Shown here one piece after another: positions 45,136-55,027 of a stretch of DNA of 64,000 nucleotides (position 1 is its first letter; every line of letters starts with the position of its first letter). The stretch is from the NCBI RefSeq assembly GCF_001428485.1, contig NZ_LMHS01000001.1, positions 725,768 through 789,767 of the forward strand, in the 5' to 3' direction. Origin of the DNA: Microbacterium sp. Root180. Its GTDB lineage: Bacteria; Actinomycetota; Actinomycetes; Actinomycetales; Microbacteriaceae. Position numbers and translations under genes: made by a program. The notes under the pieces are model-generated. The model was not told where the DNA came from. It saw nothing but the letters and a program-made list of their open reading frames with translations, and searched no databases.

Positions 45136-46086
45136 TCAGGCGGGCACGGTGACAACCACGTTCCCCAGCTTCTGGGCCGAACCGACGTAGCGGTAAGCCT
45201 CGTTGATGTCATCCATCGCAAACGTCTTGTCGACGACCGGGCGCAGGTCGCCTGAAGCGAGCAAGTCGCGCACGATTCGAACGTGGGCGCGCGCGTCCGT
45301 GGGGATCGGCAACATGACGCGGTTGTTGCCGAACCAGCGAGTGGAGAGGATCAACGGGAGGTTCTCGCTTCGGTAGCCAAAGTCCGTCGTTAGGAACGGC
45401 GCTCCTGGTTTGAGGAGTGGCTTGCACGATGAGAATCGACACTTACCGACGGCGTCGATGACGGCATCGAAACGCTCGTCGGTCTGAGTGAAGTCGGTAG
45501 CGGTGTAGTCGATGACCGAGTTCGCACCGAGCGACGAAACGAGGTCCACACCGCGAGAGTCACACACCGCGGTGACGGCAGCGCCCCGCTGCCGAAGAAG
45601 CTGCACCGCTGCGGAACCGATCGCCCCGCTCGCTCCGTAGACGAGGATGCGGCTGGTGGCGCCGACGTCGAGTTTCTCGAGGATGCTCAACGCGTAGTGG
45701 GCGCCTTCGGTCGTGGGGGCGGCGTCGGCGGGGCTCATGCCGCGCGGGATCTTTGCCAATGCCCCAGATTCGGGAATCGCGAGGAACTGGGCCTGGGTCC
45801 CACTGTCGAAGCCGAAGACGGCGTCGCCGACGGCGAACTCGGTGACCTTCGCCCCCACGGACACGACGTAACCTGCGAACTCCGTGCCCATGATCTTCTG
45901 GCGGGGTCGCATCAATCCGATGAACACCCGCGCGAAACGCGGAATTCCGGCGGCGGTCGCGTGATCCGTTCGATTGACCGTCGTGGCCTCGACACGCACG
46001 AGCACCTCGTCGTCGCCGGGACGTGGCGAATCGAGGTCGCGGATCTCGAGATCGTGACCATAACGCGGGCACACGACAGCACGCAC
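45136..46086 (-). CDS. NAD(P)-dependent zinc-independent alcohol dehydrogenase-like (MDR)
   Basis: A 316-residue medium-chain dehydrogenase/reductase. The N-terminal GroES-like domain shows VEATTVNRTDHATAAG and IMGTEFAGYVVSVG, and the Rossmann motif is LVYGASGAIGSAAVQLL. Structural-zinc cysteines are absent. The substrate is unknown. The GTG at 46086 is chosen over the ATG 48 bp upstream, because TACCTT ends six bases before it and the product then begins MRAVVCPRYG, the usual start of this subgroup. Confidence 0.82.
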   Translation of the reverse strand: MRAVVCPRYGHDLEIRDLDSPRPGDDEVLVRVEATTVNRTDHATAAGIPRFARVFIGLMRPRQKIMGTEFAGYVVSVGAKVTEFAVGDAVFGFDSGTQAQFLAIPESGALAKIPRGMSPADAAPTTEGAHYALSILEKLDVGATSRILVYGASGAIGSAAVQLLRQRGAAVTAVCDSRGVDLVSSLGANSVIDYTATDFTQTDERFDAVIDAVGKCRFSSCKPLLKPGAPFLTTDFGYRSENLPLILSTRWFGNNRVMLPIPTDARAHVRIVRDLLASGDLRPVVDKTFAMDDINEAYRYVGSAQKLGNVVVTVPA

Positions 46087-46092
46087 GAGTCC

Positions 46093-46098
46093 AAGGTA
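46093..46098 (-). promoter_or_regulatory. -10 element of the alcohol dehydrogenase gene
   Basis: TACCTT on the minus strand, six bases before the GTG at 46086; it decides the start. Confidence 0.45.
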
Positions 46099-46418
46099 CT
46101 GGGTGACGGCAGGCGCAGCATCCATGGGCGACATTCAACGACTGGGCTGTCAGCGCCTAGGAAACGTCCAGCCACCACCTCGGCATCAGCGTGGCGACAC
46201 GCACGCGCTCCGTCCACACGGAACCGAATGCGCCGCGGACGGCTGCACCAATGAGTACGCTTCGCGGCGGTATGGCCCTGAAGCGCTTCCTAGCCTTGGA
46301 TTCGCTGTTGAGGACGAACCGGCGCCCCACTCAGTGAGGGGGATCGCGGCCCCAATGCCGGTCCGTCAGTGGGCGCTAGCTCACCTCGTTCATGCTGGTG
46401 TGGGCCATGCTGGAAGCC

Positions 46419-46628
46419 ATGGCTGGCACACCGAGTGGATTCGTGTTCACGGTGCGGGGCGAACGCGTTGAGATACGCCACAATGGTCGGTTGGCGGCGA
46501 CGTTGCGAGGGTCGGCGGCCTCCAAGTTCCTGGCCGAAGTTGAACGTGGTGACCCCCAGCATCTGATGGCTCGAGTGACGGGCAACTACAAGCGTGGCAA
46601 CGAACGCAACGATGGCCGCCGCACCTGA
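46419..46628 (+). CDS. Small conserved-looking protein, about 69 aa
   Basis: A product of about 69 residues beginning MAGTPSGFVFTVRGERVEIR and containing GRLAATLRGSAASKFL, EVERGDPQHLMARVTG and NYKRGNER. The regular strand-helix pattern and the charged tail look like a real protein, and I recall similar small actinobacterial hypotheticals. Alternative starts at 46407 and 46392 would add 4 or 9 residues. It ends 39 bp before the TOPRIM gene and may be its partner. No function can be assigned. Confidence 0.6.
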   Translation: MAGTPSGFVFTVRGERVEIRHNGRLAATLRGSAASKFLAEVERGDPQHLMARVTGNYKRGNERNDGRRT

Positions 46629-46667
46629 CTCGCACAGGTGTGTCCACCTTTCGGAGAGGGCTGGTGG

Positions 46668-47168
46668 ATGACGATCATCATCGTCGAGGGTGAGAGCGAC
46701 CGTATCGTCCTGGAAGTCCTCAGCACCCGAATGGGAATCGCGCTCCCGAGGATCGTGGCGATCGGAGGTGCGAGCGGGGTGCGCCGCGCCGCGGCCGAGC
46801 TGCGAGACGAGAGCATCGTTGGTTTGGTGGATGCCAACGAGCGGGCGTATTTCGAACGCGTGATCGAGCATGTCTTCGTGTGCGACCCGGATCTTGAGGG
46901 CGAGCTCGTCCGCGCACTCGGTTATGACGCCGTCGAGGCTGTCATCGCCGAGCAGGGAGAGCTTGAGTCGTTCCGGCGTCTGCAGAATCAACCGGCGCAA
47001 CGTGACCGGCCCGTCGAAGCGCAGCTGGCACGCTTCTTCGGCGGCAGGAGTGGAAACAAGTCTCGTTACGCGCACCTCCTCGCCTGCACCGTCCCGCTCG
47101 ATCGGATCCCCGCGCCGCTCGCCGAGCTCATCCGAGCGGCCGCAACTCAACCACCTCCTACGCAGTAG
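46668..47168 (+). CDS. Stand-alone TOPRIM-domain protein (OLD-like)
   Basis: A 166-residue protein. MTIIIVEGESDRIVLEVL carries the TOPRIM glutamate motif, and VGLVDANERAYFERVIEHVF followed by VCDPDLEGELVRALG matches the acidic cluster of OLD-type TOPRIM domains. In OLD nucleases this domain follows an ABC-like ATPase; here there is no ATPase, only the small protein upstream. A ribosome-binding site (ggagagg) supports the ATG at 46668. It could be a phage-defence component or a remnant of one; nuclease activity is unproven. Confidence 0.72.
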   Translation: MTIIIVEGESDRIVLEVLSTRMGIALPRIVAIGGASGVRRAAAELRDESIVGLVDANERAYFERVIEHVFVCDPDLEGELVRALGYDAVEAVIAEQGELESFRRLQNQPAQRDRPVEAQLARFFGGRSGNKSRYAHLLACTVPLDRIPAPLAELIRAAATQPPPTQ

Positions 47169-47233
47169 CTGGCGTTGCGCGCCGGCGCTGGTCGTATCGT
47201 CCGACCACCGCATCGCTCGCACGCACCGGTGGG

Positions 47234-47749
47234 TCAGCGTTCGCGTCGGTTACCCCAGGCGTCGTGCCAGTAGGCGGCATCCTGGCTAGACACCCGAACG
47301 ATCTCGTCGTCCCGCAGGGCGCTCGGCCAGAGCTCGATCAGGTAGAAGTCGACCACCCCGTCCGCGAACTCATCAGCCCGTCCGGCATCGCGTCCACGCG
47401 CGCTCACTCGAACGCGGTAATCGCCGGCTGGCACGTCGCACTCGCCACACGGTTCGCCGGCCCAACCAGCCCACCGCAGTGATCCGCGCCTAAGCGTGGA
47501 GGAGACCTCAACGACGTCCTCCCAATCGTTCAAGGCGGGCTCCTCGGCGTGCAGCTCGAGGCGCACTGCTGAGCCACCGGAGCGGCGAGCGAAATGGACG
47601 TAGACGGTGCCGGTGCTGGCCGCGCCGACGAGCCCGTTCAGCTGGCCGGCGAAGAAGCGATCCGCCTCGCCATCGAACCCGAACTCGCCCTCCCCCAGAT
47701 CGAACTGCCCGTAATCCGTGTGGATCACCTGGTCGAGTAGCACGGTCAC
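47234..47749 (-). CDS. Hypothetical protein
   Basis: A 171-residue acidic soluble protein beginning MTVLLDQVIHTDYGQFDLG. Visible features are an Asp/Glu-rich surface, a mid-protein segment LRWAGWAGEPCGECDVP and a C-terminal DFYLIELWPSALRDDEIV. I recognise no family; similar lone proteins occur in actinobacteria. The GTG at 47749 is chosen because TAGGTT ends six bases before it, while the GTG two codons upstream would lie against the -10. Confidence 0.6.
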   Translation of the reverse strand: MTVLLDQVIHTDYGQFDLGEGEFGFDGEADRFFAGQLNGLVGAASTGTVYVHFARRSGGSAVRLELHAEEPALNDWEDVVEVSSTLRRGSLRWAGWAGEPCGECDVPAGDYRVRVSARGRDAGRADEFADGVVDFYLIELWPSALRDDEIVRVSSQDAAYWHDAWGNRRER

Positions 47750-47755
47750 GCACAC

Positions 47756-47761
47756 AACCTA
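47756..47761 (-). promoter_or_regulatory. -10 element of the hypothetical gene at 47749
   Basis: TAGGTT on the minus strand, six bases before the GTG. Confidence 0.4.
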
Positions 47762-47999
47762 TCGCTCGGGCGCACCCGGGCCGAGTCATGTGCGGAGGAT
47801 CGCCAACGACCCTACGAGCGCAAGCCGGGTCCTCCATCAGGACAGGCGAGGAGATGAAGCAAGGGCGCTGATGACGCATACGACCTCGCCCGAATAGTCG
47901 GCCCGAAAGCTTGCCCGATGATCGTCCCTTGAATCCAGCACCTCTACGCATCTCCGCCTGAGCCGCGCGCACAGCAGCAGCGGCGGCGACGTCACTGGG

Positions 48000-48005
48000 T
48001 ACAGT
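48000..48005 (+). promoter_or_regulatory. -10 element of rsmA
   Basis: TACAGT ends six bases before the ATG at 48012; leaderless mRNA. The 250 bp upstream hold no gene that I can support. Confidence 0.5.
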
Positions 48006-48011
48006 GAACGC

Positions 48012-48854
48012 ATGCCCGTGACCCTGCTCGGCGCCGCCGAGATCCGCGCGCTCGCCGCCGACCTCGACGTCACTCCGACCAAGAAGCTCGGCCAGAACTT
48101 CGTGGTCGACGCGAACACGGTGCGAAAGATCGTCCATGTCGCAGAGGTGCGACCCGAGGACCGCGTCGTCGAGGTGGGGCCGGGCCTCGGCTCGCTCACC
48201 CTCGCGATCCTCGAGACCGGAGCATCCGTCACCGCGGTCGAGATCGACCACCGCCTCGCCGAGCGACTCCCCGCGACCGCGGCAGCCCACGGTGTACCGG
48301 ACGGCGCGCTCACCGTCGTCGACGCCGACGCGCTCCGCGTCACCGAGCTGCCGGGCGAGCCGACCGTTCTGGTCGCGAATCTGCCGTACAACGTGTCGGT
48401 GCCTGTTCTGCTGCATTTCCTCGAGACCTTCCCCGGCCTCGAGCGCGGCGTGGTCATGGTGCAGGCGGAGGTGGGGGAGCGCCTCGCGGCGCCGCCGGGT
48501 TCGAAGGTGTACGGCGCGCCGAGCGTCAAGGCCGCCTGGTACGGGCGGTGGCGCCTTGCCGGCACGGTCTCGCGCCAGGTCTTCTGGCCCGTGCCGAACG
48601 TCGACAGCGTGCTCGTCGGCTTCCACCGCGACGCCGAGCCGCGTGGGAGCGAGGAGGAGCGCCGACGGGTGTTCGCGATCGTCGACGCGGCGTTCCAGCA
48701 GCGCCGCAAGATGCTCCGTCAGGCGCTCGCGGGGGTGCTCGGAGGGACCTCCGCCGAGGCATCCGCTGTCCTGGAGCGGGCGCAGGTCGCGCCCACCGCT
48801 CGAGGCGAGGAACTGACGATCGACGACTTCGCGCGCATCGCCGGCAGCCTCTGA
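48012..48854 (+). CDS. rsmA: 16S rRNA dimethyladenosine transferase
   Basis: A 280-residue enzyme (KsgA) that dimethylates A1518 and A1519 of 16S r[34 protein letters not shown] (SAM site), VEIDHRL and the catalytic [12 protein letters not shown] are all present. The length is normal. In most actinobacteria it follows tatD and rpfB directly; here 11 kb of other genes intervene. It resumes the core gene block after the lower-GC stretch. Confidence 0.95.
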   Translation: MPVTLLGAAEIRALAADLDVTPTKKLGQNFVVDANTVRKIVHVAEVRPEDRVVEVGPGLGSLTLAILETGASVTAVEIDHRLAERLPATAAAHGVPDGALTVVDADALRVTELPGEPTVLVANLPYNVSVPVLLHFLETFPGLERGVVMVQAEVGERLAAPPGSKVYGAPSVKAAWYGRWRLAGTVSRQVFWPVPNVDSVLVGFHRDAEPRGSEEERRRVFAIVDAAFQQRRKMLRQALAGVLGGTSAEASAVLERAQVAPTARGEELTIDDFARIAGSL

Positions 48855-48961
48855 ACCCCCAGAGTTCCCTCAGCGTTCACCGCGTTTCACCCGAGGGTGA
48901 CGAAACACGCCGGTAACATTCCCGCAAGTCCCCGTCTCGACCACGGGGCGGGGAGTGGGAC

Positions 48962-49879
48962 ATGCCGACCGCCGAGTACCCGCACGCCGAGCGGGTCCTG
49001 CTGCACCTCAGCGACACGCACCTGCGTGCGCAGGGTTCGCGCCTGTTCGACCTCGTGGACGCGTCCGAGCGACTGGCACGGGCGCTGACCGCGATCGAGG
49101 CTAGCGGCATCCGCCCCGACGCCGTCGTCTTCACGGGCGATCTCGCGGACCTGGGCGAACCCGGCGCCTACACCGAGCTGCGCGCGCTCGTCGAACCCTT
49201 CGCGGGTCGCATCGGCGCACGCGTGCTCTGGGTCATGGGCAACCACGACGACCGCAGCGGATTCCGCCGCGCGCTCCTCGACGAACCCGGCAGCACGGCT
49301 CCCGTCGACGCCGTCGCCGAACTCGACGGGCTGCGCGTGGTGACCCTCGACTCGACCGTGCCGGGCCATCATCACGGCGAGATCCGCGACGCGCAGCTGG
49401 CGTGGCTCTCGGACGTGCTCGCGACGCCGGCGCCGCTGGGCACGATTCTCGCGATGCACCATCCGCCGGTGCCCAGTGTGCTCCCACTCGCGGCGAGCGT
49501 CGAGTTGCGCGACCAGCGGCGTCTGGCCGCGGTGCTCCGGGGCACCGATGTGCGGGCGATCATCGCCGGGCATCTGCACTACTCGACCTTCGCCACGTTC
49601 GCGGGCATCCCGGTGTCGGTCGCGTCCTCCACCTGCTACGCGCAGGATCTCACCGTGCCGACGGGAGGGACCCGACCTCAGGACGGCGCGCAGGCGTTCA
49701 ACCTCGTGCACCTCTTCGACGACACGATCGTCCACTCGGTCGTGCCGGTGGACGCTCCGCGCACGCTCGAGCACATCGACGCCGCCGAGGCGCAGCGCCG
49801 CCTCGCTCTGGCGGGGGTGGGCCCGTTCAGCGCCGCGCGGAGGGATGCGCCGACCGAGCCGATCGCTCTGCCGCGCTGA
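48962..49879 (+). CDS. Calcineurin-like metallophosphoesterase (CpdA-like)
   Basis: A 305-residue class III cyclic-nucleotide phosphodiesterase-like protein. The metal-site motifs are [35 protein letters not shown] and AGHLHYST, in the usual order. Mycobacterial Rv0805 is the best-studied relative (cAMP phosphodiesterase with broad activity). A strong ribosome-binding site (ggggagtggg) precedes the ATG. Its 3' end overlaps the convergent Stealth gene by 53 bp. Confidence 0.88.
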   Translation: MPTAEYPHAERVLLHLSDTHLRAQGSRLFDLVDASERLARALTAIEASGIRPDAVVFTGDLADLGEPGAYTELRALVEPFAGRIGARVLWVMGNHDDRSGFRRALLDEPGSTAPVDAVAELDGLRVVTLDSTVPGHHHGEIRDAQLAWLSDVLATPAPLGTILAMHHPPVPSVLPLAASVELRDQRRLAAVLRGTDVRAIIAGHLHYSTFATFAGIPVSVASSTCYAQDLTVPTGGTRPQDGAQAFNLVHLFDDTIVHSVVPVDAPRTLEHIDAAEAQRRLALAGVGPFSAARRDAPTEPIALPR

Positions 49880-51410
49880 GCTCTGCGCGCTCCCACGGTG
49901 CGCGCACCGGGAACATCCGCTCGAGGGTCTCGCGCACGACGCGCGTGCGCAGCTGCTCGGGCACTTCCGTCTCGCCGCCGTCGTTGAGGCAGAACATGTC
50001 GACGTCGCCGCGGACGGCGAGCCGCTCCATGCGCCGCAGCGACGCGGCGAGCGTCGTCTGCACGTACCGGGTGCGCGGCTGCGTGGTCGGCACCGCTCGT
50101 CCGGTCATGAGCGCGTAGTAGTGGTAGAGGCTGTTGGTCACCGAGATGTCGGTGGCGGAGCGGAAGCGGGATGCCGCGGTCCGCGCGAAGTCCGCGGCGA
50201 AGGTCTCCTCGAGCTCGGCCATCACACTCCGGCGCAGCGGGGTGGCGCAGTGCTCCAGATCCCGCACGATGGACCGGCCGAATCTCTCGCGGAGGAGCGC
50301 CCGGTTCACGCGGAGCCCGTTGTCGTGCCCGCTGCGGTACGTCGCGGGTTCGCCCGCGCCGATGCGGACCTCGCACTCGACGAACTTCGAGATGCCGGCG
50401 GGGGTGAAGAACATCTCCGGCTCGACCATCCGGCCGAAGAACATGTCGTCGTTCGAGTAGAGGAAGTGCTCGGCGATGCCGGGGATCCGGTGCAGCTGCG
50501 CCTCGACGGCGTGCGAGTTGTGCGTCGGGAGCACCGACGGATCGGCGAAGAAGTCCGCGCTGCGCACCACCGTGACCTTCGGGTGGTCGAGCAGCCACGC
50601 CGGGGTGGGGGAGTCGGTCGCGATGAAGATGCGCCGGACCCAGGGTGCGTGCATGTGGACGCTGCGCAGCGCGTACCGCAGCTCGTCGACGTGGCGGTAG
50701 CGTGCGGGGCCCTCGTCCCCTTCGCCGACGACGTACTCGGCGAGGCGGGCGGCGCGCTGGCGCTGGAAGTCGGTCGCCGATCCGTCCACCCACGAGAAGA
50801 CGAGGTCGATGTCCTCCGTGAATTCGCCGGGCTGCGGATCGAACATGCCGTCGATCGTGCGCCACGTGCGGCCGTAGCGATCCACCGTGGTCGGCGAGAG
50901 GTCCACGGTCGGGGTCAGACGCCGTGTCAGGGCATTGTCGTGCGGTGCTTCGACGAGCTCTTCGCCGAACCGCCAGAACTCCAGGCGCGCCGCGAGGGGG
51001 GCGCCGTAGCGCAGGCCGCCCGGGGTGAGCCGTGGTCGGAACACGCGCAGCGATGCCGGGGCGTCGTCGGGCACGGAGGCGTCGACCGCACGCTGGGCCG
51101 GCCGCCGCCGTCCCTTGACGTACAGCGGCTCATCGCGTCCGGCGACGGCGAGCGCCGCCATCACCTCGTGGCGCCGGTCGACGTCGACGACGAGGGCGGG
51201 GACCGATCGGTCGTGGCGGATGAGCGTGACGCGGATCCCGGCCCGCTCGAGCACGTCCGCCGTGAAGAGCAGATCGGCGGTGCGGGCCTGCTCCGGCGTG
51301 ACCGTGTCGTGCAGGAGGTGCAGGGTGCCGCCGTCGAGGATCACGTCGGGGCGGTCGAGAAGGGTCGACCAGGCATCCGGCGCGGCCGGCACGACGGAAA
51401 GTGCGGGCAT
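49827..51410 (-). CDS. Stealth-family sugar-phosphate transferase
   Basis: A 527-residue protein of the Stealth family (relatives of the GNPTAB phosphotransferase and of capsule hexose-1-phosphate transferases). The conserved regions are CR1 [18 protein letters not shown]2 [22 protein letters not shown]3 [16 protein letters not shown] with [12 protein letters not shown], and a CR4 region near the C-terminus. About 200 residues of less conserved N-terminus precede CR1. It likely transfers a hexose-1-phosphate to a surface glycan. A very strong ribosome-binding site (aaggagga) sets the ATG at 51410. No other capsule genes are nearby. Confidence 0.87.
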   Translation of the reverse strand: MPALSVVPAAPDAWSTLLDRPDVILDGGTLHLLHDTVTPEQARTADLLFTADVLERAGIRVTLIRHDRSVPALVVDVDRRHEVMAALAVAGRDEPLYVKGRRRPAQRAVDASVPDDAPASLRVFRPRLTPGGLRYGAPLAARLEFWRFGEELVEAPHDNALTRRLTPTVDLSPTTVDRYGRTWRTIDGMFDPQPGEFTEDIDLVFSWVDGSATDFQRQRAARLAEYVVGEGDEGPARYRHVDELRYALRSVHMHAPWVRRIFIATDSPTPAWLLDHPKVTVVRSADFFADPSVLPTHNSHAVEAQLHRIPGIAEHFLYSNDDMFFGRMVEPEMFFTPAGISKFVECEVRIGAGEPATYRSGHDNGLRVNRALLRERFGRSIVRDLEHCATPLRRSVMAELEETFAADFARTAASRFRSATDISVTNSLYHYYALMTGRAVPTTQPRTRYVQTTLAASLRRMERLAVRGDVDMFCLNDGGETEVPEQLRTRVVRETLERMFPVRAPWERAELSAAERSARSAHPSARR

Positions 51411-51579
51411 CGGATCCTCCTTCGACGACGAGCGGATGCCGCGAACCCGCGGCCTCCTCACCCCACACTAGGCACCCTCCGTTACGGGGACGTTTCCGCG
51501 GGAGGCCCTTGACATGCCGGCTCCGAACATGCTGTCCCGGCGTGTCGGCCGGCCACCTGCGAGGCCGCCGCGGCGCCGC

Positions 51580-51585
51580 TAGCCT
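51580..51585 (+). promoter_or_regulatory. -10 element of the AKR-ispE operon
   Basis: TAGCCT ends six bases before the GTG at 51592. Confidence 0.5.
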
Positions 51586-51591
51586 GGACCG

Positions 51592-52659
51592 GTGACCGAC
51601 CAGCCGAATTATCGCTCCGGCGGAGGAGATCTCCACCGCCCGTACGCCGCCGCCGACGACCGCTACGACCTGCGCGAGTACCGCCGCGTCGGCACCTCTG
51701 GGTTGACGCTTCCGCCCGTATCCCTGGGCCTGTGGTGGAACTTCGGCGACAACATCCCCTTCGACAACCAGCGCGCGCTGCTGCGTCACGCGTTCGACAA
51801 GGGCATCACCCATTTCGACCTGGCCAACAACTACGGCCCGCCCTACGGCACGGCCGAGACGAACTTCGGCCGCATGATGCGCGAGGACCTCGCGCCGTAC
51901 CGGGACGAGCTCATCCTCTCGTCCAAGGCCGGCTACGACATGTGGCACGGTCCGTACGGCAACGGCGGATCGCGCAAGTACATCCTCGCGAGCGCCGAGC
52001 AGTCCCTGCGCCGCATGAGCGTCGACTACGTCGACATCTTCTACTCCCACCGCGTCGACCCGGACGTCCCGATCGAGGAGACCATCGGGGCGCTGGACAC
52101 CCTCGTCCGCCAGGGCAAGGCGCTCTACGTCGGCATCTCGTCGTACAGCGCGGAGCGCACGGCGGTCGCGGCATCCGTCGCCAGGTCGCTGGGCACGCCC
52201 CTCGTGATCCACCAGCCCGCCTACTCGATCCTGAACCGCTGGGTCGAGGACGGCCTGACGGGCGTGCTCCGGCAGGAGGGCATGGGCGCGATCGCGTTCA
52301 CCCCGCTCGCGCAGGGGCTGCTCACCGACAAGTACCTCGGCGGCGGGAGCGCGGACCGCGCGCAGCAGCGCGGGTCGCTTCCGAAGGGTCCGCTGAGCGA
52401 CAAGGGAGTCGCGACACTGCGCGGCCTCGATCTGATCGCCAAGGAGCGCGGTCAATCGCTCGCGCAGATGGCGATCCAGTGGGTGCTGCGCGACCCGGTG
52501 GTCGCCTCGGCCCTCATCGGCGCATCGCGCCCCTCGCAGCTCGACGAGAACCTCGCCGCTCTCGAGGGGCCGGCGTTCTCGACCGAGGAGGTCGAGCAGA
52601 TCGACGCCCTCTCGGACGGCATCGACGTCGACCTGTGGGCGGACTCGGCCACCTCGTGA
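51592..52659 (+). CDS. Aldo/keto reductase (AKR14/YghZ-like)
   Basis: A 355-residue NADPH-dependent reductase of the L-glyceraldehyde-3-phosphate reductase group. [20 protein letters not shown] is the typical opening. The catalytic residues lie in [15 protein letters not shown] (Asp, Tyr), [10 protein letters not shown] (Lys) and FYSHRVDP (His). The C-terminal cofactor site is [18 protein letters not shown]. Relatives detoxify methylglyoxal and related aldehydes. The stop overlaps the ispE start as GTGA, so the two are coupled, perhaps because both touch triose or isoprenoid precursors; that link is only a guess. Confidence 0.92.
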   Translation: MTDQPNYRSGGGDLHRPYAAADDRYDLREYRRVGTSGLTLPPVSLGLWWNFGDNIPFDNQRALLRHAFDKGITHFDLANNYGPPYGTAETNFGRMMREDLAPYRDELILSSKAGYDMWHGPYGNGGSRKYILASAEQSLRRMSVDYVDIFYSHRVDPDVPIEETIGALDTLVRQGKALYVGISSYSAERTAVAASVARSLGTPLVIHQPAYSILNRWVEDGLTGVLRQEGMGAIAFTPLAQGLLTDKYLGGGSADRAQQRGSLPKGPLSDKGVATLRGLDLIAKERGQSLAQMAIQWVLRDPVVASALIGASRPSQLDENLAALEGPAFSTEEVEQIDALSDGIDVDLWADSATS

Positions 52660-53585
52660 GCCACGCTTTCGTCGACGGCCGCGTCCATGTGCGGGCGCCG
52701 GGCAAGCTGAACCTCTTCTTCGAGGTCGGCGGCGTTCAGGACGACGGCTATCACGACGTCGCTTCGGCCTATCAGGCCGTCTCCCTGTACGAGAACGTGT
52801 GGGCGAGCCACTCCGACGAGTTCACGGTCGCCATCTCCGGCTCGGTCGACGTCGACGGCGTTCCGGCCGACGACCGCAACCTCGCCGTGCGCGCCGCGCG
52901 CCTCGTCGCGCAGCGGATCGGCCATCGCGGCGGGGTGCACCTCGACGTCGTGAAGGCCGTGCCGGTCGCCGGAGGAATGGGAGGCGGATCGGCGGATGCC
53001 GCCGCCGCCCTGGTCGCCTGCGACGCGCTCTGGGGCGCCGACCTCGGGACCGCCGAGCTGCACAAGCTCGCCGCGCGGCTCGGTGCCGACGTCCCGTTCG
53101 CCCTCATGGGCGGCACCGCCGTCGGCACCGGCCGCGGCGACCAGCTGAGCCCGGCGCTGGCGAAGGGCCGCTTCGACTGGATCGTCGTGCCTTCCGACGA
53201 GGGCCTGTCGACGCCCGAGGTCTACGCACACCTCGACACCCTGCGGGCGCAGCACGACATCGCGTCGGTCGGCCAGGTGCCGGCGGTCGATCCCACGGTG
53301 CTCCAGGCGCTGCGCGCCGCAGATCCCGTCGCGCTCGCCGAGCACACGCGCAACGACCTGCAGGCGGCCACCCTGTCGCTGCGCCCGGCGCTGCGCGACA
53401 CGCTCGAGCTCGGCGAGCGATCGGGGGCCCTCGCCGGCATGGTGTCGGGGTCCGGCCCTACGCTGGCGTTCCTGACCGCCGACCCCGAGTCCGCGCTCGA
53501 GCTGCAGGTCATGCTGTCGGCGGCCGGCCTGCCGGCTCTCCACGTGCACGGCCCGGTGGCGGGCGCGCGCGTGATCGGCACCTGA
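52656..53585 (+). CDS. ispE: 4-diphosphocytidyl-2-C-methyl-D-erythritol kinase
   Basis: A 309-residue GHMP kinase of the MEP isoprenoid pathway that phosphorylates CDP-ME at the 2-hydroxyl. The substrate lysine is in [15 protein letters not shown], the ATP loop is [17 protein letters not shown], and the third motif is [12 protein letters not shown]. The length is normal. The GTG start overlaps the reductase stop. Its position between rsmA and the ABC-F gene follows the actinobacterial order. Confidence 0.95.
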   Translation: MSHAFVDGRVHVRAPGKLNLFFEVGGVQDDGYHDVASAYQAVSLYENVWASHSDEFTVAISGSVDVDGVPADDRNLAVRAARLVAQRIGHRGGVHLDVVKAVPVAGGMGGGSADAAAALVACDALWGADLGTAELHKLAARLGADVPFALMGGTAVGTGRGDQLSPALAKGRFDWIVVPSDEGLSTPEVYAHLDTLRAQHDIASVGQVPAVDPTVLQALRAADPVALAEHTRNDLQAATLSLRPALRDTLELGERSGALAGMVSGSGPTLAFLTADPESALELQVMLSAAGLPALHVHGPVAGARVIGT

Positions 53586-53613
53586 CGAACACCACCCCAC
53601 GGGAGGATCACCG

Positions 53614-54960
53614 ATGACCACCGCAGACCGCGTCACGGCCGCCTCGGAGGCCGACCGCTCCGCGTACCGCGCCGGGCCCGTCGACGAGCAGTCGCGAGCG
53701 CGACTGGCCGACAGCGGCCTCGACTACCGACGCACCTCGATCGACGGCGACGACTTCGCGCCCTGGCTCCAGTCCGTCGCCCGCGGTTTCCTCGACGGCG
53801 AGCGCAGTGCGGAGCAGATCGCATCGGCGCGCGAGCGCTCGGGATACCGGCGCCTGACGGGCGTGTACGACCCGGCTGCTCCGGTGTCCGAGGCTCCGGT
53901 CGCGACCATCGCGTCGTGGGTCGGCGAACTCTCGGTGCCGGGCGGCGCCGCCCTCCCCGCGTGCGCCATCTCCGCGGTGACGGTCGCTCCCACGCACCGG
54001 CGCCGCGGCATCGCGCGGGCGATGCTCGAGGGTGAGCTGCGCGCGGCGGCGGATGCCGGCATCCCCATGGCGATGCTCACCGTGAGCGAATCGACGCTGT
54101 ACGGCCGGTACGGCTTCGCGCCCGCGGCGGCGAGTGCGTCCTGGCGCATCGAGACACGGCGTGCCACGTGGATCGGACCGCGACCCGACGGGCGCGTGGA
54201 CTTCATCTCGCGTGAGACGCTGCGCGGGCTCGCCCCCGACCTGCACGAGCGCGTGCGGCTGACCACGGCGGGCGAGATCGACGTCCCGGGGGCTCACTGG
54301 GACGGCATCGCAGGAACGACCCCCACGGCCGAGAAGGCCGGCGAGAAGCGCGCGATCCAGTACACCGACGCGGCGGGCGAGGTCCGGGGCCTCGCGCTGT
54401 ACTCGGTGCGCGAGAACCACGACGACTTCACGAAGGCGTCCGTGCGGGTGGTCTACCTGCTCGCCGACGGTGATGACGCGTACGCGGCGCTGTGGCGGTT
54501 CCTCCTCGAGCTCGACCTCGTCGCCGAGGTGAACGCGGACGAGCTCTCGGTCGACGAGCCGCTGCTGTGGATGATCGCCGATCAGCGCGCCGCGACCATC
54601 ACGTTGCGCGACCACCAGTACGTGCGCATCCTCGATGTCGCCGCGGCGCTCGAGGTGCGCCGGTACGGGGCGCCCGGAGTGATCGCGCTCGACGTGAGCG
54701 ACGCCCTCGGCCACGCCGAGGGCCGGTACCTGCTCGAGGTCGACGCGGCGGGCGCGGGCCGCGTGCGCGCGTGGGAGGGCGACGCGCCCGCCGGCGCGGT
54801 CGAGGTCTCACTGGGCATCGAGGAGCTCTCGGCCGTCTATCTGGGCGGGGTGTCGCTGGCGACCCTCGCCGCCGCGGGGCGCGTGCGGTCGGCCGACGCG
54901 GCGGCTGCCGCGCGCGTGTTCTCGTGGCACACGGCCCCACGTCTGAGCATCTGGTACTGA
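53614..54960 (+). CDS. Eis-like GNAT acetyltransferase
   Basis: A 448-residue protein. The N-terminal GNAT domain has the acetyl-CoA loop VAPTHRRRGIARAML, with a second GNAT-like region and a C-terminal sterol-carrier-like domain, as in Eis from Mycobacterium. The terminal SIWY carries the C-terminal carboxylate used as a catalytic base in Eis, and LYGRYGFAPA holds the conserved Tyr. Substrates may be aminoglycosides or other amines, but resistance cannot be inferred from sequence. A good ribosome-binding site (gggagga) sets the ATG. Confidence 0.88.
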   Translation: MTTADRVTAASEADRSAYRAGPVDEQSRARLADSGLDYRRTSIDGDDFAPWLQSVARGFLDGERSAEQIASARERSGYRRLTGVYDPAAPVSEAPVATIASWVGELSVPGGAALPACAISAVTVAPTHRRRGIARAMLEGELRAAADAGIPMAMLTVSESTLYGRYGFAPAAASASWRIETRRATWIGPRPDGRVDFISRETLRGLAPDLHERVRLTTAGEIDVPGAHWDGIAGTTPTAEKAGEKRAIQYTDAAGEVRGLALYSVRENHDDFTKASVRVVYLLADGDDAYAALWRFLLELDLVAEVNADELSVDEPLLWMIADQRAATITLRDHQYVRILDVAAALEVRRYGAPGVIALDVSDALGHAEGRYLLEVDAAGAGRVRAWEGDAPAGAVEVSLGIEELSAVYLGGVSLATLAAAGRVRSADAAAAARVFSWHTAPRLSIWY

Positions 54961-55012
54961 CGCTCGAGACCGGAACGTGAGCCGGCCGGCGGGGGAGCGG
55001 GCTCCGCTCGCC

Positions 55013-55018
55013 TAGCCT
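55013..55018 (+). promoter_or_regulatory. -10 element of the ABC-F gene
   Basis: TAGCCT lies nine bases before the ATG at 55028, with a ggagggg ribosome-binding site between them. Confidence 0.4.
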
Positions 55019-55027
55019 GGAGGGGAC

